64,000 nucleotides of DNA from Eonycteris spelaea (GCA_003508835.1 PUFA01000105.1:248001-312000), one strand, 5' to 3'; numbered from the stretch's first letter, positions 51,055 through 63,014 are shown. The notes: a model not told the origin generated them from the sequence alone. Program-made: numbers and translations.

Positions 51055-52440
51055 TCACAGGAATTTGTAAAATCTGTACCCCTGGTGCTGACATAGTATA
51101 TAACTGCAATTCGATATAAAAACCCAGGAAATCGACACTGGCACATTCCTGTTCACGGTACTATGGACCTGACTTCATTTTTGTCGCTTTTGAAACTGCG
51201 TTCATGTGTGTGTGTGTATAGTTCTGTGCAATTTCATTCACACGTGTAGATCTCGTAATGCCACAATCAAGATACGGAATTGTGTCATCAGCACAGAACT
51301 CCCTCTGGCACCTGTTTGTATGTGTGTGCCCAGGCCCCTTCTCTCCACCCCTGACCTCTGGCGACCACTTGTCTGTTCTCCATCTTATGGTTTTACCTTT
51401 TGGAGAGCGTCAACTAAAAGGAATCAAACATCATACAGCATGTAACCATCTGGAACTGGCTTTTTATCCCTAAGCATAATGCCCCTCAGGTCCACTCAGA
51501 TTATTTTACAGAGTCAAAGTTAATACTTTTTTATTTGCTGAGTGATATTTCATTGTATGGATCAACCAGAGTTTGTTCAACCATCTACCTGCTGAAGGAT
51601 GATTGATCTGTTTCTAGGTTTTTGTTTTGTTTTTGTTTTGGGTTTTTTGTTGTTTGTTTTGTTTTTGCTATTATGAATGAAAGTGCTATGAACATTTGTG
51701 GACAGGTTTCGGTGCGAACACAAGTTTTTATTTCTCTATGATAAATACCCAAGATTGCGATTGATGGGTTGTATGGTAACTGCACTCTTAGTTTTGCAAG
51801 AAACTGCCAAACTATTTTCCAGAGTGATTGTGCCATTTTAGATTTCCACCAGCAGTGTGTGAGAGTTTCAGTTTCTCCACATCCTAATCCACATTTGGTG
51901 TTATCATTGGTTTTTTATGTCAGCCGTTCTCATAGGTGTATAGTGATATTGTGGTTTTAATTTTTAGTTTGGATTTCCCAAATGGCTAATGATATTGAAC
52001 ACTCTTTCATGTGCTTCTTTGCCATTATATATGCTCTTCTGGTGAAACACCTGTTCAACTCTTTTACCTCTGTATATAATCAGATTTGGGGGATTTTTGC
52101 CTCTTCAGTTTTGAATATACTTTATATATTCTATCTTATAAGCCTTTTGTGGACTATGTACTTGCAAATATTTTCTCCTAGTCTGTACCGTTTCCTCTTT
52201 TAAACAGGATATTGCACAGGCACAAAAGTTTTTAATGTTTGTGGAGTTCAATTTATTCACTTTTTCGTTTACATTTTGCTCTTGGGGTCATGCCTGAGAA
52301 CTTCTGCCTATCTGTAGGTACTAGAGATCGCCCTCTTCTTCATTTCTGAAAGTTATGTATTGTACCTTTAAATCCATGATCTATTCTGAATTAATTTTCG
52401 TACATGGTGTTAGGCTTCTGTTGAGGTGGCCTCTTTCCAT
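51055..52440 (-). mobile_element. L1 LINE 3' half, reversed
   Basis: The plus strand has reversed L1 3' sequence (CTCTGGCGACCACTTGTCTGTTCTCC near 51356, GTTTGTTCAACCATCTACCTG near 51571, GATAAATACCCAAGATTGCGATTGATGGGTTG near 51740), then ORF2 to about 52440. It is an old L1M-like copy about 1 kb upstream of the NKX3-1 promoter. Confidence 0.8.
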
Positions 52441-52449
52441 TTTAAAAAT

Positions 52450-52985
52450 TTAGAACTTGGTGACATTTCAAATCAGTGGGGAAATGTGAATTATTTAATA
52501 ACTGGTACTGCCATTTGGAAAAAAAATAAAGTTCTATTCTTATAGTAAAATAAATTCCAGATGGCCCAAAGATTTAAAACATAAACAGGCGCATAAAAAA
52601 AAATAAGTTTAACCGCACTCATCATTAGAGAAATGCAAATCATTGAGATACCCTTTTTCCACCTACCAGGTTGGCAAAGGTTAAAAAGATGGATAATATC
52701 CAGTTTTGTGGAGCGTGAAGGAACAGTCATTCTCGTACCAAGTTGGAGGGAGAGTGAATCATTAGTTTTATGTATTTGGTTGGCAACTTGACAAAATCTG
52801 TGAAAATTAAAATGGGACATATACTTTGACACAGATAGTCCACACTTAGAGATTTACCCTAGAAATATACAAATACACATTGCGCTGACTTGTGAAACTA
52901 TCCTCAATTTGGTTGGAGACTGATTCAAGTTGCAAAACCAGAGAATGAGCCCATTGTGTAAAAAAAAACAGTTACAAGTTATCAA
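52450..52985 (+). mobile_element. L1 LINE ORF2 3' fragment, forward
   Basis: Forward L1 words include AGAGAAATGCAAATCATTGAGATACC (52628), CACCTACCAGGTTGGCAAAGG (52660) and TTGGTTGGCAACTTGACAAAATCTGTGAAAAT (52778), then the terminal region. It abuts the reversed L1 at 51055-52440, so the two meet head to head. Confidence 0.75.
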
Positions 52986-53606
52986 CCTACTATTTTACCT
53001 TTCAGTATTTTAACATAGAGAGTATATCTGGAAGAATATAAATATCTCGGTAGAGATAACAGATCGGGAGAAGGAAAGGAGGAGGGCAGAACAAAGGGCA
53101 TTTCCTTGTACTAATTTATAATTTTAAATAATAAAAAATCGAGCTGGAACTGAGCTTGGGCTCACCACCCCCACCACCAGCTCCTAAGACCTCACATGTG
53201 CCTTTAGAATGGGGACACGGCTCACATCGCTTTCTCTCACCTCGCTTCGCATCTCTTTCCTTTTGGGCTTTGTCTTTTGAGTGTTTATGATGTGGATGAG
53301 TCCTCTCGTTTGTGAGGTCCTGAGCTCCCTGAGCAGGGCTGTGTCATCCCTAACACCTGGCTGCGTTTGGGCCCATGGAAGGTGTTCAATAAATATCTGC
53401 AGGCTGGATGTCCAGCTTCAGATACTATCAAGCATCTCACTGGCTGACAGCATTATCCGTAAGGGACCACAGGGTCCAAGGTGACTCTCAGGTTAAGGTT
53501 CGTGCTCCTCTCTCTGCCAAGTCTTATACAGCCTAAACTGGGTGAAATGATCAAGGGCAATCGGGAAGACTAGAAGGGACTGCAGGGGGCCTCTATATGG
53601 AACAGA
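52986..53606. other. Intergenic, L2 tail only
   Basis: Apart from the L2 3' end at 53215-53410, nothing is recognised. Confidence 0.5.
53215..53410 (+). mobile_element. L2 LINE 3' end
   Basis: GAGCTCCCTGAGCAGGGCTGTGTCATCC, CACCTGGCTGCG, GAAGGTGTTCAATAAATATCTGCAGG matches the L2 3' end (summary of a chromosome-wide ancient LINE). Confidence 0.65.
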
Positions 53607-54080
53607 ATTCCAGAGAATGACACCTCTCCCTCCAAAAAATAAAAAATAAATAAATCTTTTTGTCCTAATTCCTGGAACTTCTGAATATTCTATGTAAATG
53701 GCAAGAGGGAGTTAAGATTACAGATGGAATTAAAATTACTAATCAGCTGGCCTTGAGATGAGATTATTATCATTGTGGATTATCCGGATGGGGCTGATGT
53801 AACCACAGCATCCTTATAAGTAAAAGAGGAGGCAAGAGAATCAATCAGAGGAGACGTGACACTGAAGAAAGGTTAGAGCAATGGGAGGTGAGAAAGACCG
53901 GCCTTCGCTGGCTTTGAAGGTGGAGAGGAAAGCAGGATATGAGCCAAGGAATGTGGGCAGCCTCTAGAAGCTGGCAAAGGCGAGAAATGGATTCTCCCCT
54001 AGAACCTCCAGAAGGAACATAGCTCCGCAATGCCTTGATTTTAGCCCAATGAGACCCGTCTTGGACTTTTAACCTCTAGG
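53607..54080 (+). mobile_element. MaLR-like LTR, forward
   Basis: The forward pattern GTAAATGGCAAGAGGGAGTTAAGATTACAGATGGAATTAA, GGATTATCCGGATGGGGCTGATGTAA, GCATCCTTATAAGTAAAAGAGGAGGC, CTTCGCTGGCTTTGAAGGTGGAG and ATTTTAGCCCAATGAGACCCGTCTTGGACTT is a well-known LTR class of the MaLR group. An AATAAATAAATA insertion lies near its start. It is a solo LTR; the exact subfamily is uncertain. Confidence 0.75.
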
Positions 54081-54339
54081 AAAAATACAAGGATGCAGAA
54101 AAGATGAGAGAAATATTTCCTGCTCTGCCTTGATAGGAATTTTGGATCTTTTTTAAAAAAATTATTATTTGAAATAATACATCGTGACCCATAATTCCAT
54201 TCTTTTGTTAAATCTTTTTTGCATCTTTTCTTCAGCCACATTTGATTAAAGGATAAATATAATTTTGTATCCTGTTTCTTCCTTCCAGTTTTATAGTCTA
54301 TCATAAGCATTTATATATTGCTCCGTTACATATTTCAGA

Positions 54340-54460
54340 AGCCATCTGGGTCCAAAGACATTGATTTAGTGCTAGAAGGGACCTTGGCATCATCTAATAC
54401 AATGTCTTGGTTTTCTAGGAAATAACCTGAGATTTATAACAGAGGCTATAGAACTATAAC
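54340..54460. mobile_element. Ancient interspersed-repeat relic, unclassified
   Basis: TAGTGCTAGAAGGGACCTTGGCATCATCTAATACAATG resembles the same old repeat class as 37875-37985. Confidence 0.35.
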
Positions 54461-56012
54461 TGGAAGTGAAGTCTCATAAACTTGTAGCCCAAACACATCC
54501 ATGGCATCAGCTACCCTTCCACCCACCCGACCTGCCTCTGGTATAGAAAGTGGGAGCAGAGTCTATAATTCTACAAATGTGTATAAGTGTATTTTCAAAT
54601 GTACTCAGGCTTTGTTTCAAGCAAGGATTGACACACGGACATGGAAATGACTGTCGTGGAGGAAGTTTGTGTACCCACAGGTCCCTGGAAATAAAAGTCA
54701 CGATGCACCACGCAGGGCCACGCGAGGAAGCACCAGAGTCAGGAAGAGAAAGAGAGAGGGGAAACATGGACGTGAGCTTTTACTGTGGTTTCTGCGGGAA
54801 GTGACGGCAAGGCTGAACAGGCTTAGAATAGGACAGTGTGAGTAGTGTCAGTGGGCCCTGGGCTATGGGGTGGTCTCCAGTTATTTGGTACCTGGCCGTG
54901 GGTGATTTGGGGCAGTAGGGATGTTTGTTTCCCCCAGCCTCATGTCCTCCTTTGTAGTAAAACGGAAGATTTTTTAGCCTGTGTAGAAAAAATAATTTTT
55001 GGAAGCAGCTTCAAGGAGTTCATTGTGTGTTAGAACCCCGGAACAGCTGGGGGAGCAGTTTACTTGTTTTGCAAGGAGGACAATGGCTCATAGAGTCCTT
55101 TCTCCAACCTCCGTGTGCGCTGTGTGTACACTTGCTGTGTCTTGTACGTCTTCACCGGTTTGATTTCCACCCAAAGACTCGGTCAACCTCCCCAGCCTCC
55201 ATTGATGGGTCTGCTGCTCCTTCGGGCATGTCATCCTGTATTGCCTCGGAGCGTGTAATCATCTCATGTGCACCAGTTTGTGTCGTTAGCCTTAGGTTAG
55301 GTCAGGGCTGTGTCTCAGCATCTCCTTTTCCTGCCCCACGCCAGGAAAGGGGAGAGAAAATGGATATACATTGAATGCACGCTCTGGGCTGGTTCAGGAG
55401 AGACATCAGTCTGTACTACGACCCACTGCGGGTCATTGTTTACAAATAAGGAGACGGACGGTCAGCCACGGAAGGTAGCACGTTCTGGTTCTCACAGCTG
55501 ACCCAGGCTGTCCTGGCTCCAAAGCCAGTGTGTTCCCCACCAGGCCACACACTGGGCACACAGCCAGGGGGTAGTAGACACCTGGCCTCGAGTTGTAGCT
55601 GTCTCCCACAGCCCCTTACAGGGTCCCTTGCTCAGCCTCCCATTTTTCTTGCCTTCTCTCTTTTCCCATGGGAGCATGACAAGCCAGTCCATCAAAAAGA
55701 GGCACAAGGGGATGAATTAAACCACCCTCCACAAGGTCAGCCTGGCCCACAGGCGTCTCCCCCAGAGCAGTTCAAAGGCCTCGGCTTCTCACTAACATCG
55801 CTTACATTTTCTTGTGTGGCATTCGGGTTGAGATTATTGTCATGTGTTATTGTGAAAATGCGCTGTGAGTTTGGTGACACAGTAAATTATACCTCAGTTA
55901 CACAATGGCATGAACAAGTCAGGCTTAGTGAGGAGGGCGAGGGCCCAGCCGAGCCCAGGAAAACGAGTCTGGGGGGTGGCGAGGGTGGGGTTAACACCCT
56001 GAGCGGCTAGAC
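54461..56012. other. Intergenic, nothing recognised
   Basis: Moderate GC. The 115- and 160-codon plus frames at 55027-55374 and 55528-56010 have no recognisable domains or conserved start context. Confidence 0.45.
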
Positions 56013-56178
56013 CAGTGCTCAGACTTGGGGGTGCACACGAATTACCCAGGTATCGTGTCGAAATGCAGTTTCTGCTTCAGTAGGTCCGCGTGGGCCCTGA
56101 GAGCCTGATTTCTAACGAGTGCCCAGGAGATGCCATTGCTGCTGGTCCAAGGGTAGCCCACCCGTTGAGTAGCAAAGA
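56013..56178 (+). mobile_element. MER5A-like hAT-Charlie MITE
   Basis: CAGTGCTCAGACTTGGGGGTGCACACGAATTACCCAGG, AAATGCAGTTTCTGCTTCAGTAGGTC, TTTCTAACGAGTGCCCAGGAGATGCC, GCTGCTGGTCC and GTTGAGTAGCAAAGAG form a near full-length MER5A. Confidence 0.88.
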
Positions 56179-57524
56179 GTTGAGGGTTCTGAGCAGCTCC
56201 GTGATGAGAGTGGAGAATATCATGAGGAGGGGTGGGGCCACTCTAGGCCCAGGTGCTGTATTCCAAACCTCATACGTGCCTGTGCCCTTGCCTCACTCTG
56301 AAACCACTCACGTTTCAGGTGCCATGACTGCCGAAAGGCCTCCCTCCCTCCATCTTGAGGCCCTTTAAAAAGATCTGCTCCTCCAATCTTGCAGATGGTT
56401 AAGTCAGTTTTCCCTGTGGGGCCTCTCTGTCTAGCAGAGGGGATGAGGCTTTTGGAAGCGGGGCTAGCCGATAATAACCCAACCTCCTATGCTCTTCTTC
56501 AGTGCTTATCACCCAAGAAAAGCCATTGGGGAAGATTTATGGGGCAATAGGAACCCAAGAATATTTTGCCAGCGGTGACCCCGGTCACCTCCCCTCCGGC
56601 CCTCCATGGCTGCCCGTTTCGGGAGAGCCCAAGGCTGCAGGACTGACTGGGTGGCCATGGGCCCTCCATGCCTGGTCTGCTCAACAGCTTAGCAGAGGCC
56701 TCCCGGGGAGACATGCTGGGTGGGGGCTGTTTGTCTAGCAAATGGGGCCCTGACCTTCCCTCCTCACTCGGTTGCCAGAAGCAATGTGAGATCTAGTCTC
56801 TCCCACTCCCTGCAGCTCTCAGCATCCCCAGAAAACTGAGCGGGCTGCCATAAATGGTGCCCCAAAATGATGGTCTCCAGGGCAGGTGAGCAGCAGAAAA
56901 CACAGCAGAGCCAGGTTCCGGGGACGGGGTGGGTGCACGGCCTTGTCAGTGAGGGGCTGAGGCCAAGACTCTGCTTGGCTCTCCAGAGAGTCCTATGACC
57001 CCTGTGACTAGGTAGGGCTTGGGGACCCAGAGAAGCTGTCCCACAATGAAAACTGCTTTCCCTCAGGACAACTGATCGGGGCTTCTGTGACAGACATGTT
57101 CCTGAAAATTATTTGGGGCAACATGGCTACGGACCTTTGGGCAGGGGGGCGTCACTAGGCCAAGGGTTCGTGTTTGGCCTGAGGCAAGTCCTGCCCCTGT
57201 GTGGGGCCAGGCGGGCGAGGCCATGCTGGCCATGCTGACATTTTCACAGTCCGTGAGGGAAACGGCCACCGGCCACCTGGGGAATGAGGGGCAGACCCTT
57301 CGAAGCCACCCGCAGCACCCCGATGCCTGACAGGCTTTGGGCAGCCAGCGAGGCCTTTCATCCCGTTCATATGTTTATCCAGGTTCCTGACGCCTCTGAA
57401 GGAGCTCGGGGAGAAGAAGGTGGGGAAATAGAGAATAATCTGGAAGGCAGGGAGACAGGTCTGCTAGAGAGAGGGAAATGGCCAGCACCAGGAGGCTCCA
57501 TAGCATTTCCATTTAAAAATTCAC
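56179..57524. other. GC-rich intergenic, nothing recognised
   Basis: Frames on both strands overlap and look spurious. No NKX2-6 homeodomain-like sequence was found. Confidence 0.5.
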
Positions 57525-57650
57525 GAAATTGGATGTTACGAGACCTTAACCATTTTAGAAGTAGGGAAACTGAGGCTCAGAGAATCTAAATGACTTGTCT
57601 AAAATTACACATTAGTGACCAAGCCAGAACACTTACCCATGTCCCTCAAT
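57525..57650 (-). mobile_element. MIR SINE fragment, reversed
   Basis: AGTAGGGAAACTGAGGCTCAGAGAATCTAAATGACTTGTCTAAAATTACACATTAGTGACCAAGCCAGAAC is reversed MIR core. Confidence 0.8.
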
Positions 57651-58325
57651 TTGTAAGTCTTTTTTATTTCTATCTCCTAAAACATGCGATTTTTAAAAAC
57701 TTTTAAAATGTTTTCAAACAGTCTAAAAATATAACGGTAATTGCTATAATTTAATTTAATTTATGTTTGTTTTTTTTTAAGCAATCAAATGTTACAGGCA
57801 CAGCTGAAATCCCATTGCCAGGGTTTTTATTTCTATGACATATCAACGGGCCATGTTAAGGCCTTTTAAAAACACCTGTTCACGTATCCTCTGGTCAGAG
57901 CCAGCAGGTAGCTGATTGATAAGGAGAAAAACTGAGGGGTCCAATCAAGACACTGCTTCTTCCCCGGAGACCTCTGGATGGGAGGGCAAGACAGGGGCGA
58001 AGCTGGGTGGCAGGAGAAGTCTGGCCGAGCCAGGTGGTCTGAGAGACCGGGCTGGCAGTGGGGACCTGGCCCCTCACTGCTGAGCTCTGCTCACGGCCCC
58101 TGGGAAGCCAGGCCCAGCGGGGATGGTGAGCCCAGCACATTCCTGATGGCCGTGTCCCTTACACAGGGATAGAAACCATTTGGTGGCATCTGAAGAAGGA
58201 GGAGGCCGGGTGAGATACCTGGTCTGGACAGACAGACTTACCTGCTCCAGGGAGGGCTCAGCGATGAGGGAAGAGGCAGACTCATTTCACATCCAGCCCG
58301 TTTTAGGGTGAGCTCGCATTTCATG
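57651..58325. other. Intergenic, nothing recognised
   Basis: AT-rich at 57651-57880, then GC-rich. No named repeat or gene. Confidence 0.5.
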
Positions 58326-58338
58326 AAATAGGTCTTTT
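58326..58338. repeat. Target-site duplication, left copy (partner at 58545-58557)
   Basis: AAATAGGTCTTTT occurs here and identically at 58545-58557, directly bracketing the 5S-derived SINE. Perfect identity at 13 bp suggests a not very old insertion. Confidence 0.85.
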
Positions 58339-58542
58339 CATTTTATTTTTTTAGGGGAGGCAAACCTTGGTTGACCTCACAGCTTGCGAGGACCTTGTTA
58401 GCTTACGATCCCTTATTTTTTTATGCCTAAAGCACCTGGTCTTCCTAGGTGGTCTCCCATCCAAGTACTAACCCGGCCTGACCCTGCTTAGCTTCCGAGA
58501 TCAGGTGGGATTGGGCTTGTTCAGGGTGGCATGACCGTAGAC
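58339..58542 (-). mobile_element. 5S rRNA-derived SINE (SINE3-like, MEG-type) with A-rich tail
   Basis: Read on the minus strand, the element starts exactly at the 5S rRNA 5' end (GTCTACGG, complement of 58535-58542). It continues through a 119-nt 5S-like head (58542..58424), then a unique body of about 70 nt that is not 5S, and ends in an A-rich tail (complement of the T-rich 58339-58352). A 13-bp direct repeat, AAATAGGTCTTTT, flanks it at 58326-58338 and 58545-58557, and the insertion junction reads TTT/AAAA, the L1 endonuclease preference. It is therefore a retroposed unit made of 5S head, body and tail, which is SINE architecture, not a bare 5S pseudogene. 5S-headed SINEs are known from fruit bats (MEG-RS and MEG-RL) and springhare. 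The body has not been compared with those consensus sequences. Confidence 0.8.
58424..58542 (-). pseudogene. 5S rRNA-like head of the SINE
   Basis: The 119 nt align end to end with mammalian 5S rRNA, without gaps and with about 16 differences from the human sequence as I recall it; several look like CpG decay. The internal promoter elements are well kept: the A-box region AGCTAAGCAGGGTC has one nearby change, and the C-box region TAGTACTTGGATGGGAGACC is unchanged. No T-run terminator follows, so this is not a functional 5S gene. Confidence 0.85.
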
Positions 58543-58544
58543 AA

Positions 58545-58557
58545 AAATAGGTCTTTT
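58545..58557. repeat. Target-site duplication, right copy (partner at 58326-58338)
   Basis: This is the second copy of AAATAGGTCTTTT, two bases outside the 5' end of the SINE head. On the sense strand of the SINE it is preceded by TTT, giving a TTT/AAAA nick site. Confidence 0.85.
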
Positions 58558-58649
58558 TAAACTAGAGAATTTTAGTGATACAGGAATCTTTGACTTTTCA
58601 CCAAAACAATAGTAGCTCATCCTGGACACTTAAATGTGCGGTTTAAATA

Positions 58650-58790
58650 TTGTTCTTATATTAACTCAATCAGTCTTCACGCACACAAAAGTCTAGAATA
58701 GTTACTATCGTACCCCCAATTTACAGAAGAAGAAACCGGGGCACGGAGAAGTTGCCCAACTTCGCTTCAGCCGCCTGGCTGACACGTGAC
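58650..58790 (-). mobile_element. MIR SINE fragment, reversed
   Basis: CAATTTACAGAAGAAGAAACCGGGGCACGGAGAAGTTGCCCAAC preserves the reversed MIR core, just beyond the 5S-derived SINE. Confidence 0.7.
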
Positions 58791-61700
58791 AAGGCTGGCT
58801 CCGATCTGGCTTGTTTAACCGCCGTCAACAAGCGAGGACGCTTTTTGCTGGTGTCACTCCCGGCCAGGGTCCCCACAGAGAAGACAACACCACATCCTCG
58901 AGGCAGGGATAAGACTTGTCTCTGGAGTCAGCATGCGACATAAACTGGGCCAAGAGTGTATGTCTGCGGGGGCTGTAGAGCATGCTGTTTGCCCTCGGTG
59001 AGCGTAAAGTCCAACTGGAAAATAAGGTGCACGTGGAAAGGCAGCCTTTATCTCATGTGTCTCTGAGATGACCCATCAAAACTCAGGAAACAGGAGAACA
59101 CACAGCATAAGAATGCATTTATGTGCAGTAAAAAAAAAAAAATGCGGAGAAATGACTCAGACTAACGGGGAGGGGGTGGGGAATGATTACCTTTGGGGAG
59201 GAGTGAGGAGAAAAGGATTAGGGGGCGGGGCTTTAGCTGTAGCTGCATTGTTTTATGTCTTTAGGGAAATATCTTAAACAGAAAATCGGCACAATAAATA
59301 CACATCTCTTAAACATTGGAAGTCCCTGGAGATAACCAAATGTTAGGCCAGGTCCTGGCCCAAGAGGAGTTCAGACTCTAGTTGAGTCGACAGACATCTC
59401 CAGGAAAAGACCATGACACCTGCCAGGTGTTAAATGCCCTGGGCGTCAGAGCAATAGTGGAGAGCAAGGAATCCTCAGCTGTGCAAGTAGGCACATGGGC
59501 TGGATGCCGTTCCTCAGGCTATTGTTGTTATAGTGTTATAAGATAGAATTACATATTAATATGTTAGCTGCAGATGAAATTTTACATGGACACCAAATAC
59601 ATGGCAGACAAAGGCGTCTCTGCAGCTGCTGAGCAGGTGCAGGGAGCTGGTGACCTCTCCCCCCACACACACCCAGCATCCGTTTGTCTCCGTGTTGGCC
59701 TAGACACACGGACAGGGCTGGAACAGGCAGAGAGGAGAAAGGAGAGGCCGCCTGGTCAGGGACGCAGGCTCAACCACCACACACCGGCCGCTCAGGGGCC
59801 CTGGGGAGTTTGTTGCAGAGAGAAATGATACGGTCCAATGTGTGTTTTAGGAAGACAGTGCTTGTGGAAGTGATGGCCAGTCCTGGTCCTGAGGCCGGCC
59901 CGGGACAGTGAGGGAAGGAGAGCCTCTGCAGGAGCTATCGCAAAAGTGCAGCTGGTGTGGGGGCCACAGGGTGGCCTTTGGGCTCCAAGAGGCCAAGTTG
60001 AAAAGCCCCGTTCTGCCACTTTCGAGGAGCATCTTCTTAGCCTCCCTGGCCTACGTTACCTCCTCTGAGCAGAGAGAATGGCAACATCTGTCTGCCGTGA
60101 AGAAATGTCCTACAGATCAAATGGGGTCGCGTATGCGAAGGATTCGGGTGAGTGTCCAGACCAAGGAGAGCTCCAGCCAGCATTGTGCCTCGCCCCCCAG
60201 TCGGTCATGCTGCTTTCCATGCTAGGACAGAGGGAGGAGGCAGCAGGCCAGGCATGCTCTGCCAACAGTCCCATCACCCCACCTCGAGGCTGAGGATGCT
60301 TGGGGAGCAGGAAGGGATTTGTACGAGGGCAGTTTCTCCCTCCGCAGCACTGCTGGATGAGTGAGTTCTGGATGAATGACCTCTGGAGGCACAGTCGCCC
60401 TGCGGGTTGGGACTCTGTTGACTTCGCTTTGGGAGCTGCCTTGAGGGGAGTGGCTGAAGGGGAAGCGAAGCGGGCATCCCGAGCACAGAGGCTTCGGCGG
60501 AAGGCGGGGCACCCAGGTGGGTCCTGGTGTCTGTGCTCCCTGTGCGCAGAGGAAAGTCAGGTCAAAACAAAGGCTGGGGTAGCGGGCCGACTGCTGCGGG
60601 CTTCGATGCGGGTGCAGATGGCGTCAGGGTGTGTCCCCCGCCGCCCCAGGGACGGTGAGTGTGCGTGCGTGCCGAGGCCGGTGGTTCTGGACCGATGTCG
60701 ATGCACATGGGCCTCTGCCGATTCCGATCCGTCTTTCTTCTCCTCTGAGGGCCCTTCTGCATCACTGTTCACTTGTGACTGCTACAGCCTGGCCTCGGGC
60801 CTACAGGCGAATCCCAGCCGTGGCCCTGCCCTGTTGTGGGCCAGGAGGATATTACTCTATCAGGCCGTATAGTACAAAGGCCCAAGGGGCTGCCTTCTCT
60901 CTTCACCTCTAGGATAAGAGATGCTGCTGTCAAAGGGCTGGGATTAGTGGGATTCCACGAGAGGATGGCAGGTTACAAGTTCCGCAGTCCACTGGGATGC
61001 TAAGAGACAAATCAAGAGAGGTCGCACAACAGGAAGTCACCACTGGTGGCGGGCCAGTGCTATGGGGGTGTCTTCATTGCCTCTGTCTTCTATTTTGTTG
61101 TCTCAGAGATGATAATACAACCCTCGGAGACAGAAGGAAATGATACGAAGTGAAACCTGTCCCGGGGGGGGGGGGATCCGTTCGGGTCACTTTCTTTAGA
61201 TTTTCGGGGTGTTTGCCACATGGGGGCACCCTCCTTGCACCGCGGCTGTGCCTAGGAAGAAAGGGTGCACACGTACTGTGCTGCGTGACCCCTCTCCCCT
61301 GGAGGTCCTGCTCTTGTAAGTAACGGCTGAGAGAGTGGCATGAGGGTTACCAGCAACGTGACCTGCCCGGGGCGGTACAGCCCTCGAGAAGGAGGTATTT
61401 GGCAGCTGAGGCGGACTTTTCAGAAGCATGTCCCTCTCAGTCATGTCGCCTGGAGCTCACTGCGCACTGAGGAGAAGATGACTTAGCTTTGCAACCCGGC
61501 GCGGCCAAGGAGGTGCCATTTCATCTCTGGCTGTGGAGCCAGAAGGACGTGCTTCTGAGCGCCCGTGGCTCTGTGCCTGGCTGTGGTTTCGGCCAGCCTG
61601 AGAGAGTAAAGCCGACAGCTCAGAGACAAGCAGAGCTGGGAGGTGGGTGGGGAGACTCGGGATGATGAGCTTTGGTTTCTGCCAGTTTCACCCTCAGCCT

Positions 61701-62169
61701 TCCCGCCCTCCAGCTACGGGGGCCAAGACGGTGCTCTGAAATTTTTGCTCCTGATGGTGTGAGTTGGGTTCCTGCACTTACAACCCGGAGAGCCACAGAC
61801 AACCGCTGGCTGAACTCTATTTCACTCAAGATGTAGGAGAAGCCGGGAGAGATGGAGTAACTCATCTTCCATCCGTGAGCGGGGTCCGTGGTAGGGCTAA
61901 GCCCGAATCCAGTAGATTGAATTATATTGATTCCCAAAGCAGTCCTCAACTCAGTATCGTCACGAACCTCTGCTCTGAGTCAAGAACAGTTCAACGTGAA
62001 GGAGCTGATCACGTCGCTTTTCCTTGAGGGTGTTTGAACGAGAGCCAGGAGAGCTGGCGAGGGAGGGCAGCGTGGCGGGCTGATTCGCTAGCGGCGCTTG
62101 CTTTACCAGCCCTTCGGAGTTGGTATTCCCCATCCTGACTGTGTAGTTTAGACGCACAAGTTCAAACCA
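58791..62169. other. GC-rich intergenic, nothing recognised
   Basis: It contains G-rich words near 59167-59230 and a G-run at 61163-61174. The 190-codon plus frame at 60300-60872 overlaps several frames on both strands and has no domain. It may hold regulatory DNA between NKX3-1 and NKX2-6, but none can be shown by eye. Confidence 0.45.
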
Positions 62170-62345
62170 GGACAGAGGAGTTGGGAACAGGGGCAGCGGG
62201 TTTATATTCAGACCTAACTTACCAACTGCGTGACCTTGGGTAGGTCTCTCATTTTCCCTCGTTTTCTTCTGCTGGGTGAGAATAATACTTTCGGATATGG
62301 TGATTCCATGAGACGGTATTTATGGAGGACAGGGGTGCACGGGCA
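62170..62345 (+). mobile_element. MIR SINE
   Basis: TATATTCAGACCTAACTTACCAACTGCGTGACCTTGGGTAGGTCTCTCATTTTCCC and GGTGAGAATAATAC follow forward MIR. Confidence 0.78.
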
Positions 62346-62390
62346 TGCACCCATGCACTCGTATCCAGCAGCATCGCTAGTGTTACCATT

Positions 62391-63014
62391 AGCATTTGTC
62401 ACATGAAACCGTGGCTCACGGCGGGCGTCTACGAGGCCCTGATCTATCGATGCACTGTCTCCTCCTGTCCACCCCCAGTGTCAATATCCAAACAGGAAAG
62501 GCAAAGGGCTTGACCTGAAAACAAATCTGAAACATTGCTCCCAGCCAAAAGCAAAGGCTTTGGGTGGAGTCCCAAGGAATTTGGGGAATTCCCTTTTTCC
62601 CCCACAGTGGGAAACCGGAGGCAATGGTGTCCCCTGGTGGGCAGTTTAAATTCTGCAAGAAATGTCTGTGGGTTAGACCCTTGGTGCGTTATGTCCTACC
62701 CCGATGCTCTGGGGTTGTACCTAATACTTTGTCTAATGTGTTTAAAGGACGGATTCTGAATGCAGATGTCCCTGGGTATACAGCAGGCCCCCTGGGAGTC
62801 TCCGTGATCTCTTACATCTCAAACATCTGAAGGTACTCGTTAGGCCAGACCTTTCCCCGCTGATGACTCTCTCTGAGGTTGGGGTTGAAATATTAGGATC
62901 AGAAAGATGGCAAAGCCAGTCAGAGAGCACATGTTGGATGCTCAGTCATGAGCAAACATAGCTGTATGTTTGGGTAGTTAAATAACAGCAACGAGCAGGG
63001 AAATGTATGAAACG
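62391..63014. other. Intergenic, nothing recognised
   Basis: Unique-looking. No gene or named repeat. Confidence 0.5.

Noticed and set aside
50580..51146. 188-codon minus-strand frame upstream of NKX3-1
   Set aside because: It runs across the edge of a reversed L1 and has no domain or conserved motif.
58424..58542. Functional 5S rRNA gene
   Set aside because: About 16 substitutions, no T-run terminator, an A-rich tail and target-site duplications show a retroposed copy.
60300..60872. 190-codon plus-strand frame
   Set aside because: It overlaps at least four other frames on both strands in GC-rich DNA, and has no domain, no homology I recognise and no splice context.
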